This document shows positions 9,242-18,808 of a stretch of 64,000 nt of DNA, in pieces. The position numbers were made by a program, and so were the translations under genes. Under the pieces are notes generated by a model. That model did not search any database, had not been told where the DNA came from, and saw only the letters and a program-made list of their open reading frames with translations. Within the stretch, counting starts at the first letter, position 1; every line of letters begins with the position of its first letter. Source of the DNA: CAZSDU01 sp963662525 (GTDB taxonomy: Bacteria > Bacteroidota > Bacteroidia > Bacteroidales > FEN-979); assembly GCA_963662525.1 (NCBI GenBank), contig OY759717.1, positions 3,484,584 to 3,548,583 on the forward strand, read 5' to 3'.

Positions 9242-11221
9242 ATGAGTTATATCAATTTTGATAAATCCCAATTGGTTAACCTGGGTTACTCCCTGCATCG
9301 TGAATTGTTGCGGTCAAACCGTGCAGGCTCCTATGCCAGTTCCACCATCATCAATTGTAATACGCGGAAGTATCATGGTATGCTGGTTACCCCTCAGCCC
9401 GGCATAGATCATGGAAATCATGTATTGCTTTCCTCATTGGATGAAACCGTGATTCAACGGGATGCCGAGTTCAACCTGGGAATTCATAAATATCCTGGAA
9501 ACCAGTATACACCCAAAGGGCATAAGTATGTTCGTGACTTTGTCACTGAACCTATTCCCAAGCTCACTTATAGGGTAGGAGGCGTCATTCTTACCAAGGA
9601 AATGATCTTTACTACCCGTGAAGACCGGATGATCATCAAATATACCCTGGAAGAAGCCCACTCTCCGACAAAAATCCGTTTGCGTCCTTTTCTTGCTTTC
9701 CGGAATGTTCATACGCTGACCAGGGAAAATATTTTTGCCGATAAAAAATATGATGAAGTTACTGGTGGCATCAAAGTAAGAATGTACCATGGATACACTG
9801 ATCTTTTTATGCAACTTTCTTGTAAAAATGAATATACCCATGTTCCTGACTGGTATTATAATGTTGAATACCAGGAGGAGATGGAAAGGGGATACGAGTA
9901 TCAGGAAGATCTTTATGTTCCCGGTTTTTTCGAGTTCGATATCAAAAAGGGTGAAAGCGTTTATTTCTCCGCCGGCACAAAGGATCTGAATCCCGTTTCC
10001 ATGAAACGGGCTTTCAATGCCGAACTTGGCAAACGGATTCCACGTGATAATTTTGAGAACTGCCTCATCAATGCAGCCCAGCAATTCATCGTTAAACGCG
10101 GTACGCGTACCGAAGTGATTGCCGGCTTTCCATGGCTAGGCAAATCCGGGAGGGATGCTTTCATCTCACTTCCTGGTCTTACCCTGTTGAATGGTGACTA
10201 TAAGACCTGCAAAGCGATCATCGACACCATGGTTAGTGATATGCATGGTCCTTTGTTCCCAAATACATGTTCAGGAAGCGGATTGGTATTCAGCACTGCA
10301 GATACTTCATTATGGTTTTTCTGGACCCTGCAGCAATATTTTCATTTTACCAAACCAAAACCTCAGATATGGAAGGATTATGGGAAAAAGATGAAACTTA
10401 TCCTTGAAGCATACAAGGATGGAACGGAATTGAACATCCATATGGAATCCAGTGGATTATTATATGCTGGAGTTCCCGGCAAAGCAGTTACATGGATGGA
10501 TGCAGTGGCACATGGAAAGCCGGTGACTCCCCGCATCGGGCTAACTGTTGAAATCAATGCTTTATGGTATAATGCCGTTTGTTTTGCCCTCGAACTTGCT
10601 TCAGCAGCAGGAGATAAATCCTTTGTAAAAAGATGGACTCCAATTGCAGAACAAATACCGGTTTCCTTCTTCAATACATTCTGGAGTGAAGAAAGGAAAT
10701 ATCTGGCCGATTATGTTGATGGAGATTACAAGGACTGGACCGTGAGACCCAATATGCTGTTTGTCGCTTCCCTTCCATATTCACCAGTTAGTGAAGAAAT
10801 CCGGAAAGATGTGATAAGCAGGGTGAAACAGGAGCTCCTAACCCCGAGAGGAATTCGAACCCTGACACCTAAAAGTCCTGTTTATAAAGGAAGTTATACG
10901 GGGGATACGGTTGACCGTGACCTTGCCTACCATCAGGGCACTGTCTGGCCATGGCTGCTTGGACATTTTGCCGACGGTTACCTGAAAATTCACGGGAAAA
11001 GCGGACTTTCGCTGATTAAGGGAATTTTTGAAGGCTTTGAACCTGTTTTAACAGAATATGGCATCGGAACCATTTCGGAAATTTGTGACGGAGATCCTCC
11101 CTTTACACCCAGGGGAGCTATTTCACATGCCGGAAGTGTGGCTGAAATCTTAAGGATCGGCTGGCTCATCAAGCAGTATGAAAATCCGAATAAAAAAATA
11201 GTAAATCCTGCCTGCCGGTAG
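9242..11221 (+). CDS. Glycogen debranching enzyme (amylo-alpha-1,6-glucosidase type)
   Basis: A 659-residue archaeal/bacterial-type debranching enzyme. The N-terminal all-beta domain (about 1-280; 'GSYASSTIINCNTRKYHGML') binds glucan. The C-terminal GH133-like (alpha/alpha)6 barrel ('AGFPWLGKSGRDAFISLPGL' near 295; 'QGTVWPWLLGHFADGYL' near 570; 'ISEICDGDPPFTPRGAISHA') hydrolyses alpha-1,6 branches. No signal peptide is present, so it acts in the cytoplasm. It is the first gene of a four-gene glycogen operon. The last codons come from a GC-rich palindrome that overlaps the stop, giving a terminal PACR that looks acquired rather than ancestral. Confidence 0.93.
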   Translation: MSYINFDKSQLVNLGYSLHRELLRSNRAGSYASSTIINCNTRKYHGMLVTPQPGIDHGNHVLLSSLDETVIQRDAEFNLGIHKYPGNQYTPKGHKYVRDFVTEPIPKLTYRVGGVILTKEMIFTTREDRMIIKYTLEEAHSPTKIRLRPFLAFRNVHTLTRENIFADKKYDEVTGGIKVRMYHGYTDLFMQLSCKNEYTHVPDWYYNVEYQEEMERGYEYQEDLYVPGFFEFDIKKGESVYFSAGTKDLNPVSMKRAFNAELGKRIPRDNFENCLINAAQQFIVKRGTRTEVIAGFPWLGKSGRDAFISLPGLTLLNGDYKTCKAIIDTMVSDMHGPLFPNTCSGSGLVFSTADTSLWFFWTLQQYFHFTKPKPQIWKDYGKKMKLILEAYKDGTELNIHMESSGLLYAGVPGKAVTWMDAVAHGKPVTPRIGLTVEINALWYNAVCFALELASAAGDKSFVKRWTPIAEQIPVSFFNTFWSEERKYLADYVDGDYKDWTVRPNMLFVASLPYSPVSEEIRKDVISRVKQELLTPRGIRTLTPKSPVYKGSYTGDTVDRDLAYHQGTVWPWLLGHFADGYLKIHGKSGLSLIKGIFEGFEPVLTEYGIGTISEICDGDPPFTPRGAISHAGSVAEILRIGWLIKQYENPNKKIVNPACR

Positions 11222-11226
11222 GCGGG
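11207..11226. repeat. GC-rich palindrome overlapping a stop codon
   Basis: CCTGCCTGCCGGTAGGCGGG is palindromic except for two positions that would pair as G-U in RNA. It stands out from the AT-rich surroundings. Similar extragenic palindromes are common in Bacteroidetes. It contains the stop codon of the debranching-enzyme gene. Confidence 0.6.
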
Positions 11227-11244
11227 CGTAAATCGTAAATCAAG

Positions 11245-12531
11245 ATGCGTGTCTTAATGTTTGGTTGGGAATTTCCACCTCATATCACGGGAGGCCTTGG
11301 TACCGCTTGTTTTGGCCTTACCAAAGGACTTGTCAAGCATGGGGTGGAGGTGATCTTTGTTGTTCCTCGGGCATTTGGTGATGAAACTAAGGAAGGTTTC
11401 CGTCTCATCAATGCCAGCGATATTGTCATTGATTTTAATGAATCACAAAACCAGGAACATTGGAATAAAATCAAATTCATGGAAATCGGATCTAACCTGA
11501 TCCCTTATGTTGGTCCGGAAGAATTTGAACAAATGGTGCTGAAAGGAGTACTTGAGAAAACAACACTCTCTCAAACAGTTTTTTCAAAACAATTCAGGTT
11601 TTCCGGTAAGTATGGCCCGAATCTTATGGAAGAAGTTTCCAGATATGCCCTGATTGCTTCTTCAGTTGCTGAGAACCAGACTTTTGACGTCATTCATGCG
11701 CACGACTGGCTGACTTATCCCGCTGGTATTGCTGCAAAATATATAAGCGGAAAGCCCCTGGTTGTTCATGTTCATGCTACTGAGTTTGATCGGTCCGGTG
11801 AAAATGTGAATCAGAATGTGTACGATATCGAGCGCAAAGGAATGGAGGAAGCTGACCTGGTGATCACGGTGAGTAACCTTACACGCCAGATCGTGATCGA
11901 TAAATATGGAATTCCGGCTGAAAAAGTTATCACAGTTCATAATGCCGTTGAACCGGTTGACCGTCCGGATATGGAAGGAGTTCAAAAGCATGTGAAGGAA
12001 AAAGTGGTCACGTTTCTTGGGCGGGTTACATACCAGAAAGGGCCTGATTATTTCGTGGAAGCAGCTCATAAAGTTTTAAAAAAGGACAATAATGTCCGTT
12101 TTGTCATGGCTGGCTCAGGGGATTTGCTGAATCGTATGGTAAGGCGTGTGGCTCAATTGAAGATCAGTACGAAATTTCATTTCACCGGATTCCTTGCCGG
12201 ACCGGAAGTTGACCGGATGTTTGCCATGAGCGATGTATATGTCATGCCATCCGTTTCAGAGCCTTTTGGTATTTCCCCGCTGGAAGCCATGCGCTCAAAT
12301 GTGCCCGTAGTAATTTCTAAACAATCCGGGGTGGCTGAGGTACTTAAGCATGCCCTGAAAGTTGATTTCTGGGATATCGATGCACTTTCTGATGCCATAT
12401 ACGGAATTCTTCATTATGATGGTCTTCGCCAGATGTTCCTGAAATACGGGAAAGAAGAAGTTGACAATCTCAAATGGGAGAATGCAGCTTTTCATGTTTT
12501 ACAAGTTTATAATCAAGCTTTACTTAAATAA
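11245..12531 (+). CDS. Glycogen/starch synthase-like glycosyltransferase (GT4/GT5)
   Basis: A 428-residue retaining glycosyltransferase with the GT-B fold. 'PPHITGGLGTACFGLTKGL' at residues 10-28 corresponds to the KxGGL glucan-synthase motif. 'HAHDWLTYPAG' lies near 150, and the C-terminal domain has 'FLGRVTYQKGPDYF' near 255 and 'EPFGISPLEAM' near 338 with the E-x7-E pair. It probably adds glucose from a sugar nucleotide to an alpha-1,4-glucan. The GT4-like core leaves room for another acceptor. It begins 23 bp after the debranching enzyme, just behind the palindrome and a duplicated 7-mer, and its 3' end stops 10 bp before the amylase start. Confidence 0.88.
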   Translation: MRVLMFGWEFPPHITGGLGTACFGLTKGLVKHGVEVIFVVPRAFGDETKEGFRLINASDIVIDFNESQNQEHWNKIKFMEIGSNLIPYVGPEEFEQMVLKGVLEKTTLSQTVFSKQFRFSGKYGPNLMEEVSRYALIASSVAENQTFDVIHAHDWLTYPAGIAAKYISGKPLVVHVHATEFDRSGENVNQNVYDIERKGMEEADLVITVSNLTRQIVIDKYGIPAEKVITVHNAVEPVDRPDMEGVQKHVKEKVVTFLGRVTYQKGPDYFVEAAHKVLKKDNNVRFVMAGSGDLLNRMVRRVAQLKISTKFHFTGFLAGPEVDRMFAMSDVYVMPSVSEPFGISPLEAMRSNVPVVISKQSGVAEVLKHALKVDFWDIDALSDAIYGILHYDGLRQMFLKYGKEEVDNLKWENAAFHVLQVYNQALLK

Positions 12532-12541
12532 TACCTGCTTT

Positions 12542-14101
12542 ATGCGATCTATTTGTCTTTATTTTCAGGTTCATCAGCCTTTTCGCTTAAGGACTTACCG
12601 GTTTTTTAATATTGGTCAGGATCATCAGTATTATGATGACTACCAGAACCGTCATATTATCCGCCGGGTGGCTGAACAATGCTATCTGCCCGCCAATAAA
12701 ATGATGCTTGACCTGATCCGTGAGTTTGGTTCGACCTTCAAGGTGAGCTATTCAATTTCCGGTTCAGCCCTCGATCAGATGATGCAATATACCCCAGAGG
12801 TCATTAGAAGCTTTCAAGATCTGGCAAAAACCGGTTGTGTGGAATTTATTGCTGAGACATATACTCATTCCCTGGCTGCATTAAGTAACCAGGATGAATT
12901 CGTCAGGCAGGTGGAATTGCATCGTGCAAAGATAGAATCATTGTTTGGCCAGCGCCCGACCACCTTCCGTAATACTGAGATGATTTATTCAGATCATATC
13001 GGTGAAATGGTTGCCGACATGGGGTTTCATACGATGCTGACAGAAGGAGCCAAACACATTTTAGGATGGAAAAGTCCGAACTTCCTTTATTGTAACGCGA
13101 TCAACCCCAAACTTAAATTACTTTTACGCAATTTCCGCCTGAGCGATGATATCACGTTCCGTTTCAGTAATACCAATTGGTCGGAGTGGCCACTTACTGC
13201 TGAGAAATTAGTAAAATGGCTGAATTCGATAGAAGCTAATGAGGAAGTAGTGAATATCTTTCTTGATTATGAAACCATCGGCGAACACCAATGGAAAGAA
13301 ACAGGGATCTTTGAATTTTTCAAACATCTTCCTGATAAGGTGTTTTCCAAATCCGGATTCACTTTCCATACTCCTGAGGAATTATATCAGACACTGCAAA
13401 CCGTTGCAGCTATTTCTGTTCCTTATCCAATTTCCTGGGCTGATGAAGAAAGAGACCTGACCGCCTGGCTGGGCAATGAACTTCAGGATGAAGCCTTTGC
13501 CAAATTATATTCCTACCAGGAGAAAGTTAAAAAATGCAAGGATCCCGAGATTCTCAGGGATTGGGGGTATCTTCAAACCAGCAACCATTTTTATTATATG
13601 TGCACCAAATGGTTCTCAGCCGGTGAAGTACATAAGTATTTTAATCCCTACGGATCTCCCTATGAAGCATTCATTAATTATATGAATGTTCTTTCCGATT
13701 TTATGATCCGCGTCGACGAGACCTTGGTTGCCGAATCTGCAGAAAAACAGAAGGTGAAAATAACAAGCAGAAAGACGGAAACTGAGAAGAGAAGCAAAAC
13801 TTCAAAGCCTGCCAAACCTAAGAAAAAAGAAGAAGTATTTACAAAACTCAATTTTGAAGATATCATTCAGCTTACCGATAAAAAAGTCAAGGACCTGATC
13901 AAGAAGGTTGATCTTGAAACCATCTCCTATGCCATGAAAGGAGCAGATAAGGAACTTAAGGCAAAAGTTGAGAAAAACCTTGGTGTCCGGGCTATGAAGA
14001 CCTATCAGGAGATGATGAAAAAACTGAAGGGCCTGACAACCACTGAGGTGAATAAATACCGTAAGCAAATTGTTAAGGAAATTAATAACCTGACGAAGTA
14101 A
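12542..14101 (+). CDS. GH57 alpha-amylase with lysine-rich C-terminal tail
   Basis: A 519-residue glycoside hydrolase family 57 enzyme acting on alpha-glucans in the cytoplasm. 'YFQVHQPFRLR' at the N-terminus is GH57 motif 1, 'RNTEMIYSD' near residue 145 holds the nucleophile Glu, and 'FLDYETIGEH' near 240 holds the acid/base Asp. The catalytic part ends near 410. A lysine-rich linker (KTETEKRSKTSKPAKPKKKE) follows, then a ~75-residue helical module of unknown role. The start at 12542 is chosen because the family begins directly before motif 1. The longer in-frame start at 12461 would overlap the preceding gene. Only 2 bp separate its stop from the next gene. Confidence 0.92.
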   Translation: MRSICLYFQVHQPFRLRTYRFFNIGQDHQYYDDYQNRHIIRRVAEQCYLPANKMMLDLIREFGSTFKVSYSISGSALDQMMQYTPEVIRSFQDLAKTGCVEFIAETYTHSLAALSNQDEFVRQVELHRAKIESLFGQRPTTFRNTEMIYSDHIGEMVADMGFHTMLTEGAKHILGWKSPNFLYCNAINPKLKLLLRNFRLSDDITFRFSNTNWSEWPLTAEKLVKWLNSIEANEEVVNIFLDYETIGEHQWKETGIFEFFKHLPDKVFSKSGFTFHTPEELYQTLQTVAAISVPYPISWADEERDLTAWLGNELQDEAFAKLYSYQEKVKKCKDPEILRDWGYLQTSNHFYYMCTKWFSAGEVHKYFNPYGSPYEAFINYMNVLSDFMIRVDETLVAESAEKQKVKITSRKTETEKRSKTSKPAKPKKKEEVFTKLNFEDIIQLTDKKVKDLIKKVDLETISYAMKGADKELKAKVEKNLGVRAMKTYQEMMKKLKGLTTTEVNKYRKQIVKEINNLTK

Positions 14102-14103
14102 AC

Positions 14104-17100
14104 ATGGTTACAAAAGATAAGCTTATCCATATTCCCGATTATTTGTTTGAAACCAGTTGGGAAGTTTGCAATGAAGGAAAGGGTATTCATACTGTTCTTT
14201 CAACCAAAGCCGCAATTTTATCAGGGGAGTTCAAGGATAATTACCTGCTGATTGGCCCGGATGTCTGGAAAGAAACCCATCAGAACCCGGAGTTTATTGA
14301 GGATAAATTTCTCTATAAATCATGGAGGGAGAAAGCCGAGTTTGAAGGTTTGAGGATTAAAATAGGTCGTTGGAATATCGATGGAAAGCCCATTGTTATA
14401 TTGATTGATTTTACTCCATTCTTTTCAGAGAAAGATAAAATATTTGCCCACTTCTGGGAAAGATATGCTCTTGATTCCCTTACCGGTGGCTGGGACTATG
14501 TGGAGCCTGCCTTATTTGGCTATGCTTCGGGAAAAATAATTGAAAGTTTTTATAACTTCAATTTATCCCATCATGATAAAATTATTGCCCAATTTCATGA
14601 TTGGATGACCGGAACGGGGGTGCTCTACGTGAAAGAAAATGTACCCCAGGCGGGAACTGTATTCACTGCCCATGGAACCGTTCTTGGCCGTTGTATTGCC
14701 GGACATGGACTGCCATTGTATAAGAACCTCGAGAACTTCAATAGCGATTCAATCTCCAAGCAGTTTGGTCTGGTCTCAAAGCATTCGCTGGAGCGGCTGG
14801 CTGCTGAAGAAGCAGATGTCTTAACAACAGTCAGTGAATTATCTAATAACGAATGTCGTCAATTTCTTGGTAAAGAGGTTGATATACTGACCCCGAATGG
14901 ATTTGATGATTCCTTTGTGCCGGTCAAGGATGAGTATTTTGAGAAACGTGCAACTTCCCGGAAAAAACTTTTTGAAGTGGCTGAAGGTTTGCTTGGGCAA
15001 CAGCTCTCAAGGAGTAGCATTCTCATCATTAACAGCGGCCGTTACGAATTCCATAACAAAGGGATCGACCTGTTCATAGATGCTATGGGTAAACTGAATC
15101 AACAACCAAAATTACAGGAAACCATCATCGCCTTTATTGCCGTCCCTGCATATCAGGTCGGGCCAAGGAAAGAATTGATCGAAAGAATTAATAAAAAAGA
15201 ATTTTTTCAGCCTTTGAAGGAAGAATATCTGACTCATGGACTCCATGAACCTGAAAATGATTTGATTCTGAAAAGGATAAAGGAGAACAAATTGCTCAAC
15301 AGCCTTGACGATAAGGTTAAAATTATTTTTGTACCCGCATTTCTTAATGGAGATGATGGTGTTTTCAATCTGAAATATTATGACTTTCTGATTGGTTTTG
15401 ATGGCTCAATATTTCCTTCTTATTATGAGCCCTGGGGATATACTCCGCTGGAAAGTCTTGCATTCCATATCCCAACCATCACTACTTCCCTTTCCGGTTT
15501 TGGACAATGGGTAAGAACTTTATATCCTGCAGTTAAAGATTGTACGGCAGTGATTGAAAGGAACGATGATAATGATCAGGAGGTCGTTGAAGAAATGGTC
15601 AAACACATACTCCAATGCAGCCTGAAGACCGAAAAGGAAATCATTAAAATTCGGATTAAAGCTTTCGAGATATCCCGCTCAGCCTTATGGGAAAATCAAA
15701 TCGACCATTATAAACAGGCCTATTCTCTAGCCCTGGAGCAAACGGGGACACGTACTGAACTATTCGCCGGCAAACAGGCTCAGGTGCAAACACAGACCTA
15801 TAGGACCATTCTGGAAAATAAACCGGAATGGAAAAAAGTACTGATCCAGCAAAAAATTCCTGATAACCTGGCCAGCCTGGAAAGACTGGCAAAAAATTTA
15901 TGGTGGTCGTGGAATTATGAAGGCAGCGAACTTTTTGAAATGATTCATAAAGAAAGATGGTTCCAACTGAAATTCAATCCGATTGCTTTACTGGAATCCC
16001 TTACATACCAAGAATTACAGGATCTGAGCGCCAATGAGAAAGTGGTGAATAAGCTGAAAAGGGTAACGGCCAAATTTGATGCCTATATGGCTAAAGGAGC
16101 AGAAAAACCTCAGGATATGGTCGCTTATTTCAGCATGGAATATGGCCTGCATGATACCGTGAAGATTTTCTCCGGTGGATTGGGACTCTTGGCCGGAGAT
16201 TACCTTAAGGAAGCCAGTGATTCTAATTTCAATATCGTTGCTGTTGGTCTTTTATATCGCTATGGCTATTTTCAGCAAACTTTATCCCTTTTTGGCGATC
16301 AGATTGCAGTCTATACTCCCCAGAAATTTACCCATCTTCCTTTAATTCCGATCAGGGATCAGCAGGGAAACTGGTTAAAAGTAACCTTTGCGTTACCCGG
16401 TCGTACGATGTATGCGAAAATCTGGAGGGTGGATGTTGGCCGGGTTCCATTATTTCTGATGGATACCGATATTGAAGAAAACCTTGAAAACGACCGAAGC
16501 ATCACTCATCAGTTGTACGGTGGCGATCTTGAAAACAGATTACGACAGGAACTGCTGCTTGGAATAGGGGGTATCCGAATGCTGGACGCCATGGATATTA
16601 AACCAAATATTTATCATTCCAATGAAGGTCATTCTGCCTTTATCGGTCTGGAACGGCTTCGGAAATTGATACAGAACGAAAAACTGACTTATCCTCAGGC
16701 TATTGAAGTTGTCCGCTCTTCTACATTATTCACAACCCATACCCCGGTTCCTGCCGGGCATGACACTTTCCCAGAAGAATTACTCAGAACTTACCTCTCT
16801 CATTATCCTGATCACCTGAATATCAAGTGGGACCAATTCGTGAACCTGGGTCGTATGCTGGATAATGATCCTCATGAAAAATTCTCAATGAGTGTTCTGG
16901 CTGCTAAACTTTCCCAGGAAATTAATGGGGTAAGCAGAATTCACGGGGCAGTCACAAAGGAGATGTTTGCAAAATTATATACCGGGTATTATCCGCAGGA
17001 ACTTCATATCGGATATGTTACCAATGGCGTACATTATCCCACCTGGACGGCAAAATCATGGCAGCAATTGTACCAGAAAGAATTTGGCGAAGAATTTTTA

Positions 17101-18357
17101 AGTGACCAGTCAAACCCAAAATACTGGAAACGGATTCATGATGTAGATGATGAGATTATCTGGAAAACAAAACTCAAGCAAAAAGACCAGCTCAACGATT
17201 TTCTTCTTCAAAGGATCTTTGAAGATATGACGGTCAGACATGAGAACCCGAAGCTTATTTTTAAAATTCGTGAAGCAGCCCGGCCTGAAGCGCTTACCAT
17301 TGGATTTGCACGCAGATTTGCTACTTATAAAAGGGCCCATCTGTTATTTAGTAATCTTGATCGTTTATCAAAAATTGTAAACAATAAAGAGAACCCCGTG
17401 AGGTTCCTTTTTGCCGGGAAAGCGCATCCGAATGATAAGGCAGGTCAGGACTTGATCAAACGAATATTTGAAATATCCCACCAGCCGGATTTCCTGGGGA
17501 AGATCCTTTTTATTGAAAATTATGATATCGAACTGGCCAAATACCTCATTCGCGGTGTCGACATCTGGCTGAATACGCCTACACGACCACTTGAAGCGTC
17601 TGGAACCAGCGGAGAAAAAGCAGTAATGAACGGTGTCGTTAACTTCAGCGTTCTTGATGGATGGTGGGCTGAAGGGTATCAACCCAATGCTGGCTGGGCG
17701 TTAAAGGAAGAATCTACCTATGATAATCCGCAATTCCAGGATGACCTGGATGCAGAAACCATATATTCAATTCTGGAGGAAGAAATTGTTCCCATGTATT
17801 ATGACGTAAATGCAAGAAAAGTTCCCGTAAAATGGGTTTCTTACATTAAAAATACCATTTCTGAAATTGCTCCTCATTTTACCATGAAACGCCAGTTGGA
17901 CGATTATATTCGCCAGTACTATACAAAGCTGTTCAAACGGTCAAAGATCATGGCTGGGAAAAATTACGAAATGTCTCGGCACATTGCCAGCTGGAAACGC
18001 AAAGTACTCCGGGGATGGGATAACATTGAAGTCATTTCTGTAAAAGTTCCCGATTCCAACCAGAAACCACTATCCTTGGGCGAATCGTTCAAATCAGAGA
18101 TCATCCTTGATTTGAACGAATTATCGGGTGCTGATGTTGGAATAGAGGTCCTATTTGGAAAAAAAGTGAATGATGAAGTAAAAGAACCTATTATGATCGA
18201 AGAGATGACGATGTTGAAATCAGAGAAAAATATCGTTTCTTTTGGTTGTGACATTCCTATCAACCAGGCTGGGGTATATGATTTTGTTTTCCGACTCTTT
18301 CCTAAAAGTCCATTACTCCCTCATCGGCAAGACTTTAACCTGGTTAAATGGATATAG
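14104..18357 (+). CDS. Glycogen synthase (GT3) fused to alpha-glucan phosphorylase (GT35)
   Basis: A 1417-residue two-enzyme fusion. Residues 1 to about 560 are a GT3 glycogen synthase of the eukaryotic Gys type: 'LFETSWEVCNEGKGIHTVLS' at the start, 'FHDWMTG' and 'TAHGTVLGR' near 175-195, and 'PSYYEPWGYTPLESLAF' near 440 with the E-x7-E catalytic pair. From about 580 it is a GT35 phosphorylase of the shorter bacterial subgroup: 'HSNEGHSAFIGLERL' near 840, 'FTTHTPVPAGHDTF' near 880 and 'EASGTSGEKAVMNG' near 1165, whose Lys should carry pyridoxal phosphate. The two halves build and phosphorolyse glycogen, so the protein combines opposing activities. Similar fusions are known in Bacteroidetes. 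Both active sites look intact. It is the last gene of the operon. Confidence 0.93.
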   Translation: MVTKDKLIHIPDYLFETSWEVCNEGKGIHTVLSTKAAILSGEFKDNYLLIGPDVWKETHQNPEFIEDKFLYKSWREKAEFEGLRIKIGRWNIDGKPIVILIDFTPFFSEKDKIFAHFWERYALDSLTGGWDYVEPALFGYASGKIIESFYNFNLSHHDKIIAQFHDWMTGTGVLYVKENVPQAGTVFTAHGTVLGRCIAGHGLPLYKNLENFNSDSISKQFGLVSKHSLERLAAEEADVLTTVSELSNNECRQFLGKEVDILTPNGFDDSFVPVKDEYFEKRATSRKKLFEVAEGLLGQQLSRSSILIINSGRYEFHNKGIDLFIDAMGKLNQQPKLQETIIAFIAVPAYQVGPRKELIERINKKEFFQPLKEEYLTHGLHEPENDLILKRIKENKLLNSLDDKVKIIFVPAFLNGDDGVFNLKYYDFLIGFDGSIFPSYYEPWGYTPLESLAFHIPTITTSLSGFGQWVRTLYPAVKDCTAVIERNDDNDQEVVEEMVKHILQCSLKTEKEIIKIRIKAFEISRSALWENQIDHYKQAYSLALEQTGTRTELFAGKQAQVQTQTYRTILENKPEWKKVLIQQKIPDNLASLERLAKNLWWSWNYEGSELFEMIHKERWFQLKFNPIALLESLTYQELQDLSANEKVVNKLKRVTAKFDAYMAKGAEKPQDMVAYFSMEYGLHDTVKIFSGGLGLLAGDYLKEASDSNFNIVAVGLLYRYGYFQQTLSLFGDQIAVYTPQKFTHLPLIPIRDQQGNWLKVTFALPGRTMYAKIWRVDVGRVPLFLMDTDIEENLENDRSITHQLYGGDLENRLRQELLLGIGGIRMLDAMDIKPNIYHSNEGHSAFIGLERLRKLIQNEKLTYPQAIEVVRSSTLFTTHTPVPAGHDTFPEELLRTYLSHYPDHLNIKWDQFVNLGRMLDNDPHEKFSMSVLAAKLSQEINGVSRIHGAVTKEMFAKLYTGYYPQELHIGYVTNGVHYPTWTAKSWQQLYQKEFGEEFLSDQSNPKYWKRIHDVDDEIIWKTKLKQKDQLNDFLLQRIFEDMTVRHENPKLIFKIREAARPEALTIGFARRFATYKRAHLLFSNLDRLSKIVNNKENPVRFLFAGKAHPNDKAGQDLIKRIFEISHQPDFLGKILFIENYDIELAKYLIRGVDIWLNTPTRPLEASGTSGEKAVMNGVVNFSVLDGWWAEGYQPNAGWALKEESTYDNPQFQDDLDAETIYSILEEEIVPMYYDVNARKVPVKWVSYIKNTISEIAPHFTMKRQLDDYIRQYYTKLFKRSKIMAGKNYEMSRHIASWKRKVLRGWDNIEVISVKVPDSNQKPLSLGESFKSEIILDLNELSGADVGIEVLFGKKVNDEVKEPIMIEEMTMLKSEKNIVSFGCDIPINQAGVYDFVFRLFPKSPLLPHRQDFNLVKWI

Positions 18358-18421
18358 TATAATTTTTTTACATTTACATGTGGATATTTTAATATGTCAA
18401 TGTGAACTAAAATTTTATTAG

Positions 18422-18691
18422 AAAAATTTTACTTCTTTTAATCCTGGGGATTGCCTTACCAAACTTCCTGGTTATCCTTATTTTTCACAGGAAATTCATC
18501 AAAAACATGGTGAATTTATTAATTCAGGAACCACTAATGCCTGTCATGGATCGCCCCTTGCTATTCAGCCAACAGATGCAAACCATCCCCGCGATAATTA
18601 CCAGAATCTCTCATTGCAGGGATTTTCTGGTCCATTAAAAAAATGCGAAGATGGAGAAAAGTATTGCGAAAAAATTGCAGTAATTAAGTAA
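18422..18691 (+). pseudogene. Headless reading frame, possible gene remnant
   Basis: Ninety codons stay open from a TAG at 18419 to a TAA at 18689, but there is no ATG, GTG or TTG near the front. The translation looks protein-like: 'LPGYPYFSQEIHQKHGEF', then 'NACHGSPLAIQPTDANH', then 'KKCEDGEKYCEKIAVIK', with four Cys and four His. I do not recognise the family. It is best read as the C-terminal remnant of a lost gene. A second frame over the same bases encodes a hydrophobic leader-like run but stops earlier and is less convincing. The remaining bases of this gap hold the operon terminator and the fabG promoter. Confidence 0.4.
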
Positions 18692-18721
18692 TATAATATT
18701 TAAGTACTTCTTAATCAATAG

Positions 18722-18757
18722 AATGGGCTCAGGTTATGACTGTGCCCATTTTGTTTT
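18722..18757 (+). terminator. Terminator after the glycogen operon
   Basis: AATGGGC at 18722-18728 pairs with GCCCATT at 18744-18750, followed by TTGTTTTT. It lies between the glycogen operon and fabG. Confidence 0.7.
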
Positions 18758-18779
18758 TAGCGCCTGTTTAAAATCTTTC

Positions 18780-18787
18780 TATCTTTG
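18780..18787 (+). promoter_or_regulatory. Bacteroidetes -7 element for fabG
   Basis: TATCTTTG lies 21 bp before the fabG ATG at 18809. A TTTG at 18750-18753 is at the long end of the spacing range. Confidence 0.55.
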
Positions 18788-18808
18788 GCGAAAATTAACC
18801 CGATAATC

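Noticed and set aside
9434..10084. Minus-strand ORF of 216 codons
   Set aside because: Runs antisense through the debranching enzyme gene; no start signal or domain.
18424..18640. Second open frame with a hydrophobic leader-like run
   Set aside because: No start codon before the hydrophobic run, and it stops before the other frame; considered less likely coding than the headless frame.
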